Of a DNA stretch of 64,000 bases, positions 25,731 to 33,767 are shown one piece after another. Origin of the DNA: Oscillospiraceae bacterium (GTDB lineage: Bacteria > Bacillota > Clostridia > Oscillospirales > Oscillospiraceae); the NCBI GenBank assembly GCA_017458065.1, contig JAFTGD010000020.1, positions 1 to 64,000 on the forward strand, in the 5' to 3' direction. Under the pieces are notes generated by a model. That model did not search any database. It saw only the letters and a list, made by a program, of their open reading frames with translations, and had not been told where the DNA came from. Position numbers and translations under genes: made by a program. The first letter of the stretch is position 1. Every line of letters starts with the position of its first letter.

Positions 25731-25778
25731 ATAAGTTCACATCCGTTCTAAAACTGCTTGCTGGGAATATGCTGTGGG

Positions 25779-26312
25779 TCAGGAATAAACCTCCGGTTTC
25801 AAAATCCCGATATACGGGAGATTCCGGTAGCATTCGTTATAATCCAGTCCGTATCCGACGACGAAGGCATCCGGCACTTCAAAGCAGGAATAATCCGCAT
25901 GGATATCCGCTTTTCTGCGGGCAGGCTTGTCCAGCAGCGTCGCGATATGGACGGAGGCGGGCTGCCGTACCTGGAGATAGTTCTTCAGATAGTTCAGCGT
26001 CACGCCGGAGTCCAGGATATCCTCCACAAGGATCAGATGCCGCCCGGCGATGTCCTGGTTCAGGTCCTTGTTGATCTTGACCGCGCCGGTCGAACTGGTG
26101 CCGCTGTAGGAGGAAACCGCCATAAAGTCCATTGAACACCGTATGTCCACATTCCGCATCAGGTCCGCCATAAAGATGAAGCAGCCCTTCAGAACCCCGA
26201 TGAAAATCGGGTTTTTATCCGCAAAGTCTTCCGTGATCTGCTTTCCGATCTCTGCGACCTTGCTCTGAATCTCTTCCCGCGAGAGCAGTACGCGTTCAAT
26301 GTCTTTTGTCAT
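25779..26312 (-). CDS. hpt: Hypoxanthine phosphoribosyltransferase
   Basis: 177 residues. It salvages hypoxanthine (and often guanine) to IMP/GMP using PRPP. The PRPP loop [11 protein letters not shown] is near residues 98-108, with [10 protein letters not shown] and the C-terminal [13 protein letters not shown]. The neighbourhood tilS-hpt-ftsH is conserved in Firmicutes, and in Bacillus TilS and Hpt interact to control ftsH. An 85-base gap separates it from tilS. Confidence 0.95.
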   Translation of the reverse strand: MTKDIERVLLSREEIQSKVAEIGKQITEDFADKNPIFIGVLKGCFIFMADLMRNVDIRCSMDFMAVSSYSGTSSTGAVKINKDLNQDIAGRHLILVEDILDSGVTLNYLKNYLQVRQPASVHIATLLDKPARRKADIHADYSCFEVPDAFVVGYGLDYNECYRNLPYIGILKPEVYS

Positions 26313-26397
26313 ATTTTTCCTTTCCGCCGTCAGGCACGTGAGAGTAATCTTACCACAATAATCTTATCTTTTGAAGAGAGAAGTTTTGAACAAGCCG

Positions 26398-27333
26398 TTA
26401 ATCTTTTACGCCGAAAAACAGCCTTCCTTTCTCCCTTCGGATTTTCTGACCGGGAATCTCGAGCACGCCGCGCTCCGTCCCCTTCGCAAAGTTCAGCAGC
26501 GCGTAGGTCCGTTCCATGCTGACCCCGCTTCCGCACAGGCTGCGCAGCACCCGCGAGGCAACCGCCGGTTCCAGGCGCAAAAGCGCCTTCGCCGGGATCG
26601 CGTTGTCCCTGCAGTGCTCCCGCAGAAAAGCCTCCGCCTCCCGGCAGAGACAGTCGTCATCCTCCCGCAGCAGTTCCGCCGTTCTGCCGACGCCTCTGAG
26701 AAAGGAAGGATTTTCCTCCTTCAGCAGAGGGATCACCTGGTGGCGGATGCGGTTGCGGGTGTAGTCGTCTGTTTGATTGCTGCTGTCCTCCACATGGGCG
26801 ATCCCGTGTTCCGTCAGGTAGGCTGTGATCTCGCTTCGCTCCGTTGCGAGCAGCGGCCGGATCAGGCGGCCGCGGACCGGCGGGATCCCTGCAAGGCCGC
26901 GGGTCCCCGCGCCCCGGCAGAGATTCATAAGCACCGTCTCGGCATTGTCGTCGAGGGTGTGCGCCGTCGCGATCCGGTCGCAGCCGCAGGCCTCCGCCGT
27001 CTCCTCCAGGAAGCGATAGCGCAGCGTCCTCGCGGCGTCCTCGGTCCCAAGCTTCCGGGCAGCGGCAAACGACGCGACATCGCCGTGTCCGACCCGACAG
27101 GGAATCCCGAGCGCCGCGCACTGCGCTTCGGTGAACCTGGCATCCCGGAGGGACTCCTCCCCCCGCAGGCCGTGCTCATAATGCGCGGCGAAAAGCGTGA
27201 TCCCGTATTCCTCCCGGAGCGAGAACAGCCAGTGCAGCAGGCACATGCTGTCCGCTCCGCCGGAGACCGCGCAGAGCACCCGGCTCCCGCTGGGCAGCAT
27301 ATTGTATTTGCGGATCAGGTCATCCTTCATCAT
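26398..27333 (-). CDS. tilS: tRNA(Ile)-lysidine synthase, short form
   Basis: 311 residues. It converts C34 of tRNA-Ile(CAU) to lysidine with ATP. The PP-loop motif AVSGGADSM is at 22-30, with HGLRGEES and RNRIRHQVIPLL. The usual proteins are 430-460 residues; here the core and the linker domain are present but the C-terminal TilS_C tRNA-binding domain is reduced to a short stub after about residue 275. Short forms exist in other lineages, so it is probably functional. Start is ATG 27333 or 27330; it overlaps dnaB by 14 bases. Confidence 0.9.
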   Translation of the reverse strand: MMKDDLIRKYNMLPSGSRVLCAVSGGADSMCLLHWLFSLREEYGITLFAAHYEHGLRGEESLRDARFTEAQCAALGIPCRVGHGDVASFAAARKLGTEDAARTLRYRFLEETAEACGCDRIATAHTLDDNAETVLMNLCRGAGTRGLAGIPPVRGRLIRPLLATERSEITAYLTEHGIAHVEDSSNQTDDYTRNRIRHQVIPLLKEENPSFLRGVGRTAELLREDDDCLCREAEAFLREHCRDNAIPAKALLRLEPAVASRVLRSLCGSGVSMERTYALLNFAKGTERGVLEIPGQKIRREKGRLFFGVKD

Positions 27334-28663
27334 AACGCCTCTCCACAGAGGAGAAGGAGGTATATTCCGGCAGCCAGTTCAGCGGGACGGTTCCGGTGGC
27401 GCCCTTGCGGTTTTTCAGGACGATGGCCTCGGCAAGATTCGGGTTCTCGGTCTCTTTGTTATAATACCCGTCGCGGTACAGGCCGATCACAACGTCGGCG
27501 TCCTGTTCAATGGCGCCGGATTCACGCAGGTCGGAGAGCATCGGCCGCTTATCCTGGCGCGATTCGTTGGCACGGGACAGCTGCGACAGACAGACGACCG
27601 GCACGTTCAGCTCCTTGGCCATGATTTTCAGCATACGGCTGATGTCGCTGACGGCCTGGGTACGGCTCTCGTTGGACCAGCTGTGTCCGCTGCCGGCGGA
27701 CTGCATCAACTGCAGATAGTCGATGACCACCAGGTCCAGGTTCTGGATCCGGCGGCATTGCGCGTTCATGTCCGACACCGTAAGCGTCGGATTGTCGTCA
27801 ATGCGGATATCCGTCGTGCTGAGCGACTGGGCTGCGTCGGAAACGTCCCGCCACTGGCGATCGGTCAATTGGCCGGTCATCAGATTCTGCGACGGGATCA
27901 GCGCCGCGCGGGAGAGCAGGCGCGAGACAAGCTGTTCTCTGGACATCTCCAGAGAGAAGATCGCGACGGTTTTCCCAAGATTCAGCCCGGCATAAAGGGC
28001 CATATTGAGCGCGATACTGGTCTTGCCCATGCCGGGGCGGGCGGCGACCAGGATGAGCTCCGACTTATTGAGTCCGAGGATCATCCGGTCCAGGTCCGGG
28101 AGCCCGGTCGAGATGCCGGGGAACTTGTTGCCGGAATTGGCCGCCTCGGACATCTGGTCAAAGACCGTCTGTACTACGGAGGAAACCGGCATCAGCCCTC
28201 CGACGTTTCTTCCCTGCCGCAGGGCATAGATCTTCCGCTCGGCCGCCTCCAGGGAGGCTTCCGCCTCGCCGCTTCCCTCGTAGACCATGTTGTTGATCTC
28301 GTCCGCGGCCTCCCCGAGGCGGCGAAGGAGCGCGCGGTCCCTCACGATGGCCGCGTATTCCAGCACGTTCGCCGCAGTCGGCGTCATGCGCATGACTTCG
28401 GCCAGATACTGCTCGCAATTGTCCTGATAGACGCCGCGGCTGCGCATCTGGTCCAGTACCGTCACCGGGTCCACCGTCATCCCGTATGAGAACATGCTGT
28501 AGACGGTGTCGTAGATGTCCCGGTTCAGCTTGCCGTAGAACTCCTCCGCGCGGATCTTGTCCACCACGGCGGGGATACAGTCCGGATCGATCAGGATCGA
28601 GCCGATGACCGCCTGTTCCGCCTGGGCCGAGTACGGTACCTTTCTCCCGAGAAGCTCGTCCAT
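27320..28663 (-). CDS. dnaB: Replicative DNA helicase DnaB
   Basis: 447 residues, the hexameric 5'-3' helicase that opens the replication fork. N-terminal helical domain (1-105, PYSAQAEQAVIGSIL), then the RecA-like core with Walker A ARPGMGKT (about 208-215), Walker B VVIDYLQLM and arginine-finger region LSRANESR. In Bacillus the homologue is called dnaC. It sits three bases after rplI and overlaps tilS. The GdpP-L9-DnaB order is conserved in Firmicutes. Confidence 0.96.
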   Translation of the reverse strand: MDELLGRKVPYSAQAEQAVIGSILIDPDCIPAVVDKIRAEEFYGKLNRDIYDTVYSMFSYGMTVDPVTVLDQMRSRGVYQDNCEQYLAEVMRMTPTAANVLEYAAIVRDRALLRRLGEAADEINNMVYEGSGEAEASLEAAERKIYALRQGRNVGGLMPVSSVVQTVFDQMSEAANSGNKFPGISTGLPDLDRMILGLNKSELILVAARPGMGKTSIALNMALYAGLNLGKTVAIFSLEMSREQLVSRLLSRAALIPSQNLMTGQLTDRQWRDVSDAAQSLSTTDIRIDDNPTLTVSDMNAQCRRIQNLDLVVIDYLQLMQSAGSGHSWSNESRTQAVSDISRMLKIMAKELNVPVVCLSQLSRANESRQDKRPMLSDLRESGAIEQDADVVIGLYRDGYYNKETENPNLAEAIVLKNRKGATGTVPLNWLPEYTSFSSVERRYDEG

Positions 28664-28666
28664 CGG

Positions 28667-29113
28667 TTATCCTTCGACGACCAGGACGCTGATGTTCCCG
28701 CTCACCTCATAGCCGAGTTTGGCCTTGACGGTATAGCTGCCGTAGCTCTTGATGGGCTCGGCCTGGACGATCTTGTTCTTCTCGATGTCCATGTCAAACT
28801 GCTCCTTGAGCGCCTTGCTGATGGCCTCGGAAGTCACCGCGCCAAAGAGCTTGCCGTTGCTGCCCGCTTTCGCGCGCACCGTCACCTGAACCGCCTCCAG
28901 CTTCTTGGCATACTCCAGTGCCAGCGCCTTCTCTTTCGCTGCCTGAGCGGCCTTTGCCTTCTCCTTCAGCTTGATGGCGTTGATGGCATCGGTGGTCGCC
29001 TCAGAGGCAAGCTTCCTCGGAAGCAGATAGTTGCGGGCATAGCCGTCGGAGACGTCCTTGATTTCGCCCTTTCTGCCCTGTCCTCTGACATCTTCGTTAA
29101 ATACAACCTTCAT
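28667..29113 (-). CDS. rplI: 50S ribosomal protein L9
   Basis: 148 residues, typical length. N-terminal domain (MKVVFNEDVRGQGRKG, NYLLPRKLA) binds 23S rRNA; a long charged helix (about 45-75) joins the C-terminal domain (KLFGAVTSEAI). Eleven bases downstream of gdpP and three before dnaB. Confidence 0.97.
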   Translation of the reverse strand: MKVVFNEDVRGQGRKGEIKDVSDGYARNYLLPRKLASEATTDAINAIKLKEKAKAAQAAKEKALALEYAKKLEAVQVTVRAKAGSNGKLFGAVTSEAISKALKEQFDMDIEKNKIVQAEPIKSYGSYTVKAKLGYEVSGNISVLVVEG

Positions 29114-29124
29114 TGTTCTGTCTC

Positions 29125-31119
29125 CTATCCAAGATAATCATCAATCGCAGCGCGGATCTTCTCCTCCGCCTGCGCCGGTGTGGTGTTTTCCAGTTTTACC
29201 GCTGCAGCGCTGCGGTTTCCGCCGCCGCCCAGCTTCTCCATCAGGATCTGCACGTTCATGTTGCCGATGGAACGCGCCGAGGCATAGACGCCGCCCTCTC
29301 CGTCCGGAGAAGTGACGACCGAGGCCTCCACCCCCGAGATATTCAGCAGCTCGTCCGCCGCCTGTGCCGTGACGATGCGCTCCTGCACCTCGTCCGGGAC
29401 CACGATGGCGACGCCGCGGTACAGCTTTGCATTCTGCATCAGCTTATAGCGGGCCACGGTGGTGTCCATGTCGATCTGGAAGAGCTTCTTGACCTCGGAA
29501 GTTTCCGCTCCGCAGCGGCGCAGCCAGGAAGCCGCATCAAAGGTCCGCTCACCGGTCCGCAGGGAGAAGCTCTTGGTATCGAGCACGATGCCCGCAAGCA
29601 GGGCTTCTGCTTCGATCTTCTTCACTTCTGAGGTCTCCGACAGCTCCTGCAGGATCTCGGTCACAAGCTCGGAAGCGGAGGATGCGTAAGGCTCGATGAA
29701 GCCGAGCGCAGCGTTCTGGATATAGGTCGCGCCGACACGGTGGTGGTCGATGACCGCGACGCGGTTGCAGGCGCTCAGCAGGCCGGAATCCTCGACCTGC
29801 TCCGGACGGTTGGTATCCACAACCACCAGCAGCGTCCTCGCATCGGCGGAAATCAGCGCTTCCTGCGGGGTCATGAAGACGTCCTTGTAGTCCGGGTCCT
29901 TCTTCATACGGTCGATAAGCGCCCTCGCGGCGTTGTGGTTCGGCTCGATCACGATTTGCGCCCGGATCCCGTACTTCCGCGCCAGGCAGCAAATGCCGAC
30001 ATCCGCGCCGACCGCGTCCAGATCCGCAAACTTGTGGCCCATGACATAGACCTTGGAGGAGTCGCGGATCAGCTCGGAGAGCGTGTTCGCCATGACGCGG
30101 GATTTGACCTTGGTGCGCTTCTCGATCTCAAAGCCGCGTCCGCCGAAGAAGTCGAAGCTGAGCCGGTTCTTGATCACGGCCTGGTCGCCGCCGCGCGAAA
30201 GCGCAAGCTCTGTCCCGAGGTCGGCGTACTGCAGCCCCTCTTCCAGGGTGGCCCCCTCTTCGCCGAAACCGATGCTGATGCTCGCGGGGATGCCGTTGGG
30301 GTTCTCCACCTCGTGCATCTCTTCGATGATGTCAAACTTGTCTTTCCGCATCTCGTCGACGTCCTTTTTCTCAACAAAGACGAGATAGCGGTCGCGGTCA
30401 TAACGGCGCAGAATGCCGTGGTAATATCCGACCCAGCGCTGCAGCCGTTCCTCGACGGCGTCGCGGATCTCATTCTTGACGCGCTCCGGGTAGTTGCGGG
30501 TCATCTCCTCCAGGTTGTCGATGATGATCACGCCCGGGACCGGTCTCGACTGCTCATAGAGGATCCTGGTGTTGTCGTAATCCGTGACATCCATCCAGTA
30601 GGTAATCCCCATGATGGCGCTCTCGTCGTCATCCTGCTCCGAGCGGATCAGGTTGCCGAACATCTGATACTTGTGGTCCTTGATCTCCACAAGTCTCGGA
30701 TAGCGGGTCTGTCCTTCCAGCAGCCAGTTTCCGGAGAAATCCGGCACCATCGCCGCCAGTTCCGCGTCCACGCGCGCCCCGGTCACGCCGAACATCTGGA
30801 AGAATGCGTCGTTGCCCCAAACCACGCTGGAATCCGAAAGGCGGAAGACCGCCATCGGCAGCGGGAAGCTCAGAAGCGTGCTGTTCTTCGCGCTCTCGGT
30901 GTCGTAGGCGATGGACTCGATATACGCGGTCAGCTGTTTGGCCTTCCGCCGCCTCGCCACAATCGCCACAATCGCCAGAACCAGCGTGACGGCACCTTCC
31001 GCGGCCGCCAGAATATTCTGGCGGAAGTACAGCGACGCCAGTGCAAACGCGGCCATAACCACCAGATAGAGGGTATAGGCCGGTTCTGCGAGCGGCTTAT
31101 AGTTCTTGTTTGATTTCAC
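29125..31119 (-). CDS. gdpP: Cyclic-di-AMP phosphodiesterase GdpP
   Basis: 664 residues. Two membrane helices (about 15-32 and 37-55), a PAS-like domain (about 85-150), a degenerate GGDEF domain (about 180-320, no GGDEF signature), then DHH/DHHA1 (about 355-664) with GHKFADLDAVGAD (361-373), the DHHR box and GGGNRSAAA. It hydrolyses c-di-AMP to pApA, tuning potassium and wall homeostasis. It heads the operon with rplI and dnaB. A TTGCAT-N17-TATAAT promoter lies inside a long inverted repeat (31141-31197). Confidence 0.95.
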   Translation of the reverse strand: MKSNKNYKPLAEPAYTLYLVVMAAFALASLYFRQNILAAAEGAVTLVLAIVAIVARRRKAKQLTAYIESIAYDTESAKNSTLLSFPLPMAVFRLSDSSVVWGNDAFFQMFGVTGARVDAELAAMVPDFSGNWLLEGQTRYPRLVEIKDHKYQMFGNLIRSEQDDDESAIMGITYWMDVTDYDNTRILYEQSRPVPGVIIIDNLEEMTRNYPERVKNEIRDAVEERLQRWVGYYHGILRRYDRDRYLVFVEKKDVDEMRKDKFDIIEEMHEVENPNGIPASISIGFGEEGATLEEGLQYADLGTELALSRGGDQAVIKNRLSFDFFGGRGFEIEKRTKVKSRVMANTLSELIRDSSKVYVMGHKFADLDAVGADVGICCLARKYGIRAQIVIEPNHNAARALIDRMKKDPDYKDVFMTPQEALISADARTLLVVVDTNRPEQVEDSGLLSACNRVAVIDHHRVGATYIQNAALGFIEPYASSASELVTEILQELSETSEVKKIEAEALLAGIVLDTKSFSLRTGERTFDAASWLRRCGAETSEVKKLFQIDMDTTVARYKLMQNAKLYRGVAIVVPDEVQERIVTAQAADELLNISGVEASVVTSPDGEGGVYASARSIGNMNVQILMEKLGGGGNRSAAAVKLENTTPAQAEEKIRAAIDDYLG

Positions 31120-31140
31120 TGCGCACCTCTATTAGATAAA

Positions 31141-31197
31141 ACAGAGCCTACTTTGGCATAATAAATCAAAGTTTATTATACCAGAACAGGCTCTGTT
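31141..31197. repeat. Nested inverted repeat carrying the gdpP promoter
   Basis: Outer arms ACAGAGCCT/AGGCTCTGT (31141-31149 and 31189-31197) and inner arms ATAATAAA/TTTATTAT around a 6-base loop, with few mismatched bases. It may terminate hisG, act as an operator, or both. Confidence 0.7.
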
Positions 31198-31203
31198 ATG
31201 CAA
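31175..31203 (-). promoter_or_regulatory. Promoter of the gdpP-rplI-dnaB operon
   Basis: On the minus strand TTGCAT (31203-31198), 17-base spacer, TATAAT (31180-31175). Confidence 0.65.
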
Positions 31204-31234
31204 GTGTAAGAATTGAGATACAATTTGTAACTTT

Positions 31235-31855
31235 TTACCGGATCTGATCAGCCAGTCTCTCGGTCAGACGGCGGATTTCATCGGTCCGGAAGCGGTAGCT
31301 GGCGGGGTTTGCAACCAGACGGGCGCTGATGGGGCAGACGTTCTCCAGAACGGTCAGTCCGTTTTCCGCCAGAGTCTTCCCGGTCTCGACAATGTCCACG
31401 ATCACGTCCGAGAGGCCGAGGATCGGGGCGAGCTCGATGGAGCCGTTGAGCTTGATGAGTTCCACATCTCTCGCCTTCTCGGCATAGAAGCCGCCGGCAA
31501 TGTGCGGGAACTTGGTCGCGACACGCAGCGTCCGCTCTCTCGTGTCCCGGAAGCCCTCGGGACCCGCCACTGCCATGCGGCAGACCCCGGTTTTCAGGTC
31601 CAGCAGTTCATAGAGCTCCGGTCGGTTCTCCAGCAGGATGTCCTTCCCCGCGATGCCGATGTCGGCCGCGCCGCGCTCGACATAGATCGTCACATCCGAA
31701 GGCTTCACCCAGAAATAGCGTACGCCTGTTTCCGGGTTCTCGAAGATCAGGCGGCGGTCCGGCTGCTCGATGGAGGGGCACTCATAGCCGGCCTGTTTGA
31801 GCATGCCGTAGACACGGTCGCCCAGGCGGCCTTTCGGCAGGGCAATGTTAAGCAT
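31235..31855 (-). CDS. hisG: ATP phosphoribosyltransferase catalytic subunit, short form
   Basis: 206 residues of the HisG short class, which lacks the C-terminal regulatory domain and works in an octamer with HisZ. It joins PRPP and ATP, the first and regulated step of histidine synthesis. Visible: IALPKGRLGDRVY, GIAGKDILLE and the PRPP loop region DVIVDIVETGKTLAENGL. ATG 31855 follows GGGAGG; the longer frame overlaps hisZ. Its start overlaps the hisZ stop by 8 bases. Other his genes are not in the window. Confidence 0.95.
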   Translation of the reverse strand: MLNIALPKGRLGDRVYGMLKQAGYECPSIEQPDRRLIFENPETGVRYFWVKPSDVTIYVERGAADIGIAGKDILLENRPELYELLDLKTGVCRMAVAGPEGFRDTRERTLRVATKFPHIAGGFYAEKARDVELIKLNGSIELAPILGLSDVIVDIVETGKTLAENGLTVLENVCPISARLVANPASYRFRTDEIRRLTERLADQIR

Positions 31856-32939
31856 GCTTCTCCCCTCCCCGAAGATCACAGATTTCGCGATAGCGTCCTT
31901 CCGTGCAGCGCTGGGCGCTGACAGACCGTCCGCTCTCACGCAGGCGCTTTACGGCGTCCTGAACCTCTGTCACAGGCACAGACCTGTCATAGAGCACCAG
32001 CACGTCGGCGTCAAACTCCTCCGCCCTGCGCAGGACCTGCTCCAGCAGACCGACGTAGATGGCAAAACCGATCGCCCTGCCGCGGCGGTTCATCCGCTCC
32101 AGCAGGCTGTCGTACCGGCCGCCGGAGAGCACCTTCTCCGCGACGCTCTGAATAAAGCCCTGAAACACAATGCCGTTATAATAATGGATGTCGTTGATAA
32201 CGGAGAGATCGAAACGCGCCAGGCTCTGTCTGCCCCGCGAGAGAAGGCTCAGTTCCTCCAGCTCTTTCCAGACCGCCTGATCCAGCCACTGCGGCTCCAG
32301 CGCTCTCAGCTTTCCGGGCAGCTCTTCCAGGCTGCAGGACAGCCCGAGCAGGGCGCGCAGATCCGCAAGCAGCTTTCTGTCCCATCCCCGGCTTTCGAAG
32401 AGGGCGGCGAGCTCGTGCTCATTGCGGGCGGCGACCAGGCGCAGCAGTTCCCTCCGCTGTTCCTCCTCGGCCCCCAGGGCGTTCAGCAGGCTCCGCAGGA
32501 TGCCCAGGTGCGAGACGCTCAGGATGCAGTTATCCGAGATCAGGCGCAGGCTCTGCTCCGCCAGATCCAGCACCTCACAGACGTCATAGCTGTCCAGATC
32601 CCCGATGCACTCAAGACCGCACTGCATGATCTCGCGGAAACGGTTGTCGCTCCCGGAGGGGCGGTAGACATTCTCATGGTAATAGAGCTTCTGCTTCCAG
32701 CCCGGTCGGAACGAGGCGTTTCGGACGATGGACAGGGTGACGTCAGGCTTCAGCGCCAGCAGATCACCGTTGGTGTCAGTAAAGGTAATCACCCGGTCGC
32801 TGACCAGGAAGTCCTTGTTGCGGGCATAAAGCTCGTATTTTTCAAACTTGCTCATCCGGAAGCTCCGGTAGCCGTACTGCCGGTACAGGGCGCGGAGAGA
32901 ATAGAGCAGTTTTTCGTCTTCTTTTAAGTTCAGGTCCAT
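31848..32939 (-). CDS. hisZ: ATP phosphoribosyltransferase regulatory subunit HisZ
   Basis: 363 residues, a class II histidyl-tRNA synthetase-like protein without aminoacylation activity. Motifs of the fold remain (LLALKPDVTLSIVR, YYHENVYRPSG, GGRYDSLLERM). It activates HisG and mediates histidine feedback. A strong promoter (32978-33006) precedes it and hisG follows with overlap, so hisZ-hisG form an operon. Confidence 0.95.
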   Translation of the reverse strand: MDLNLKEDEKLLYSLRALYRQYGYRSFRMSKFEKYELYARNKDFLVSDRVITFTDTNGDLLALKPDVTLSIVRNASFRPGWKQKLYYHENVYRPSGSDNRFREIMQCGLECIGDLDSYDVCEVLDLAEQSLRLISDNCILSVSHLGILRSLLNALGAEEEQRRELLRLVAARNEHELAALFESRGWDRKLLADLRALLGLSCSLEELPGKLRALEPQWLDQAVWKELEELSLLSRGRQSLARFDLSVINDIHYYNGIVFQGFIQSVAEKVLSGGRYDSLLERMNRRGRAIGFAIYVGLLEQVLRRAEEFDADVLVLYDRSVPVTEVQDAVKRLRESGRSVSAQRCTEGRYREICDLRGGEKHA

Positions 32940-32977
32940 ACTTCACCACATTATCTGAATAAAGAATTGCACAGTGG

Positions 32978-33006
32978 ATTATATGCGCTCCCCTGCTGTT
33001 TGTCAA
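32978..33006 (-). promoter_or_regulatory. Promoter of hisZ-hisG
   Basis: On the minus strand TTGACA (33006-33001), 17-base spacer, TATAAT (32983-32978): both consensus. No T-box or leader peptide fits in the short leader. Confidence 0.8.
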
Positions 33007-33030
33007 GCGCAAGCGGTATTTGCCCAGCCG

Positions 33031-33062
33031 CAAAAGAAAAGGCACCGGAGCGCTCCGATGCC
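33031..33062 (-). terminator. Terminator of the tpiA-gpmI-tmk operon
   Basis: Self-complementary stem 33041-33062 with one G-U or mismatch, followed on the minus strand by TTTTCTTTTG (33040-33031). Confidence 0.8.
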
Positions 33063-33097
33063 CTGTGAATTTGCTGTTTGGGTTATGTCTGACCCGG

Positions 33098-33763
33098 TCA
33101 GAGGATCCTGCCGGCTGCTTCCAGCACGTCCGCCCCGATGTCCTCGATGCTGCGGAGCTCTCCGTTCTCGGCGCAGCCGATGGTCCGCCACCCAAACTGA
33201 TCCGCACAGTAATCCGCCGCCTCGTGGGCATGATAGAGATACTCCATATTGCTTTCATGGATATCCTTTTTCTTTTCGTCGCCGTGATAGCGGCCGCTCA
33301 TCAGCTTCTGGCTGGTCTCGATCTCAAGGCGGAGATAGATCACCAGCGCCGGTGTGGGGAGACCCAGCTTTCCGTATTCAAACTCGAAAAGCCAGTCGAG
33401 GTAGCGGTCCCAGTCTTCACGGAGCAGCTTGCAGCACTGGTGCACAGCGTTGGAGGTCGTGTAGCGGTCCGCGATCAGGATGCCGCCCTCCTCGTAGAAG
33501 GCGCCCCAGTCCTGCTTCATGCCGGCATACCGGTCCACGGCGTAGAAGCTGGAAGCGGCGTAGGCGTTCACATCGCCCGGTTCCCGGCCGAAGGCCCCTG
33601 CCAGGTACATCCTGACCAGGGCGGAAGAATCGCTCTCGTAGTTTGGGAAGGAAATCTCTCGTACCTTTCTCCCCTGATCGGAGAGAGCAGCGGCAAGGCG
33701 CTTTGCCTGTGTCGCCTTGCCGCTGCCGTCGAGTCCTTCTATGACAATCAGTTTTCCTGCCAT
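33098..33763 (-). CDS. tmk: Thymidylate kinase-like protein
   Basis: 221 residues. P-loop GLDGSGKAT (10-18), the DR-Y/W segment AVDRYAGM, and ADRYTTSNAVHQ fit dTMP kinases, which make dTDP for DNA synthesis. Compared with standard Tmk it lacks a clear LID arginine cluster and has KAT in place of KST, placing it in a divergent thymidylate-kinase group common in Clostridia. It is four bases after gpmI, at the end of the tpiA-gpmI run. Confidence 0.85.
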   Translation of the reverse strand: MAGKLIVIEGLDGSGKATQAKRLAAALSDQGRKVREISFPNYESDSSALVRMYLAGAFGREPGDVNAYAASSFYAVDRYAGMKQDWGAFYEEGGILIADRYTTSNAVHQCCKLLREDWDRYLDWLFEFEYGKLGLPTPALVIYLRLEIETSQKLMSGRYHGDEKKKDIHESNMEYLYHAHEAADYCADQFGWRTIGCAENGELRSIEDIGADVLEAAGRIL

Positions 33764-33767
33764 CGGA

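Noticed and set aside
29125-31119. Active diguanylate cyclase in GdpP
   Set aside because: The GGDEF signature is lost, as usual for GdpP, and the DHH/DHHA1 phosphodiesterase motifs are intact.
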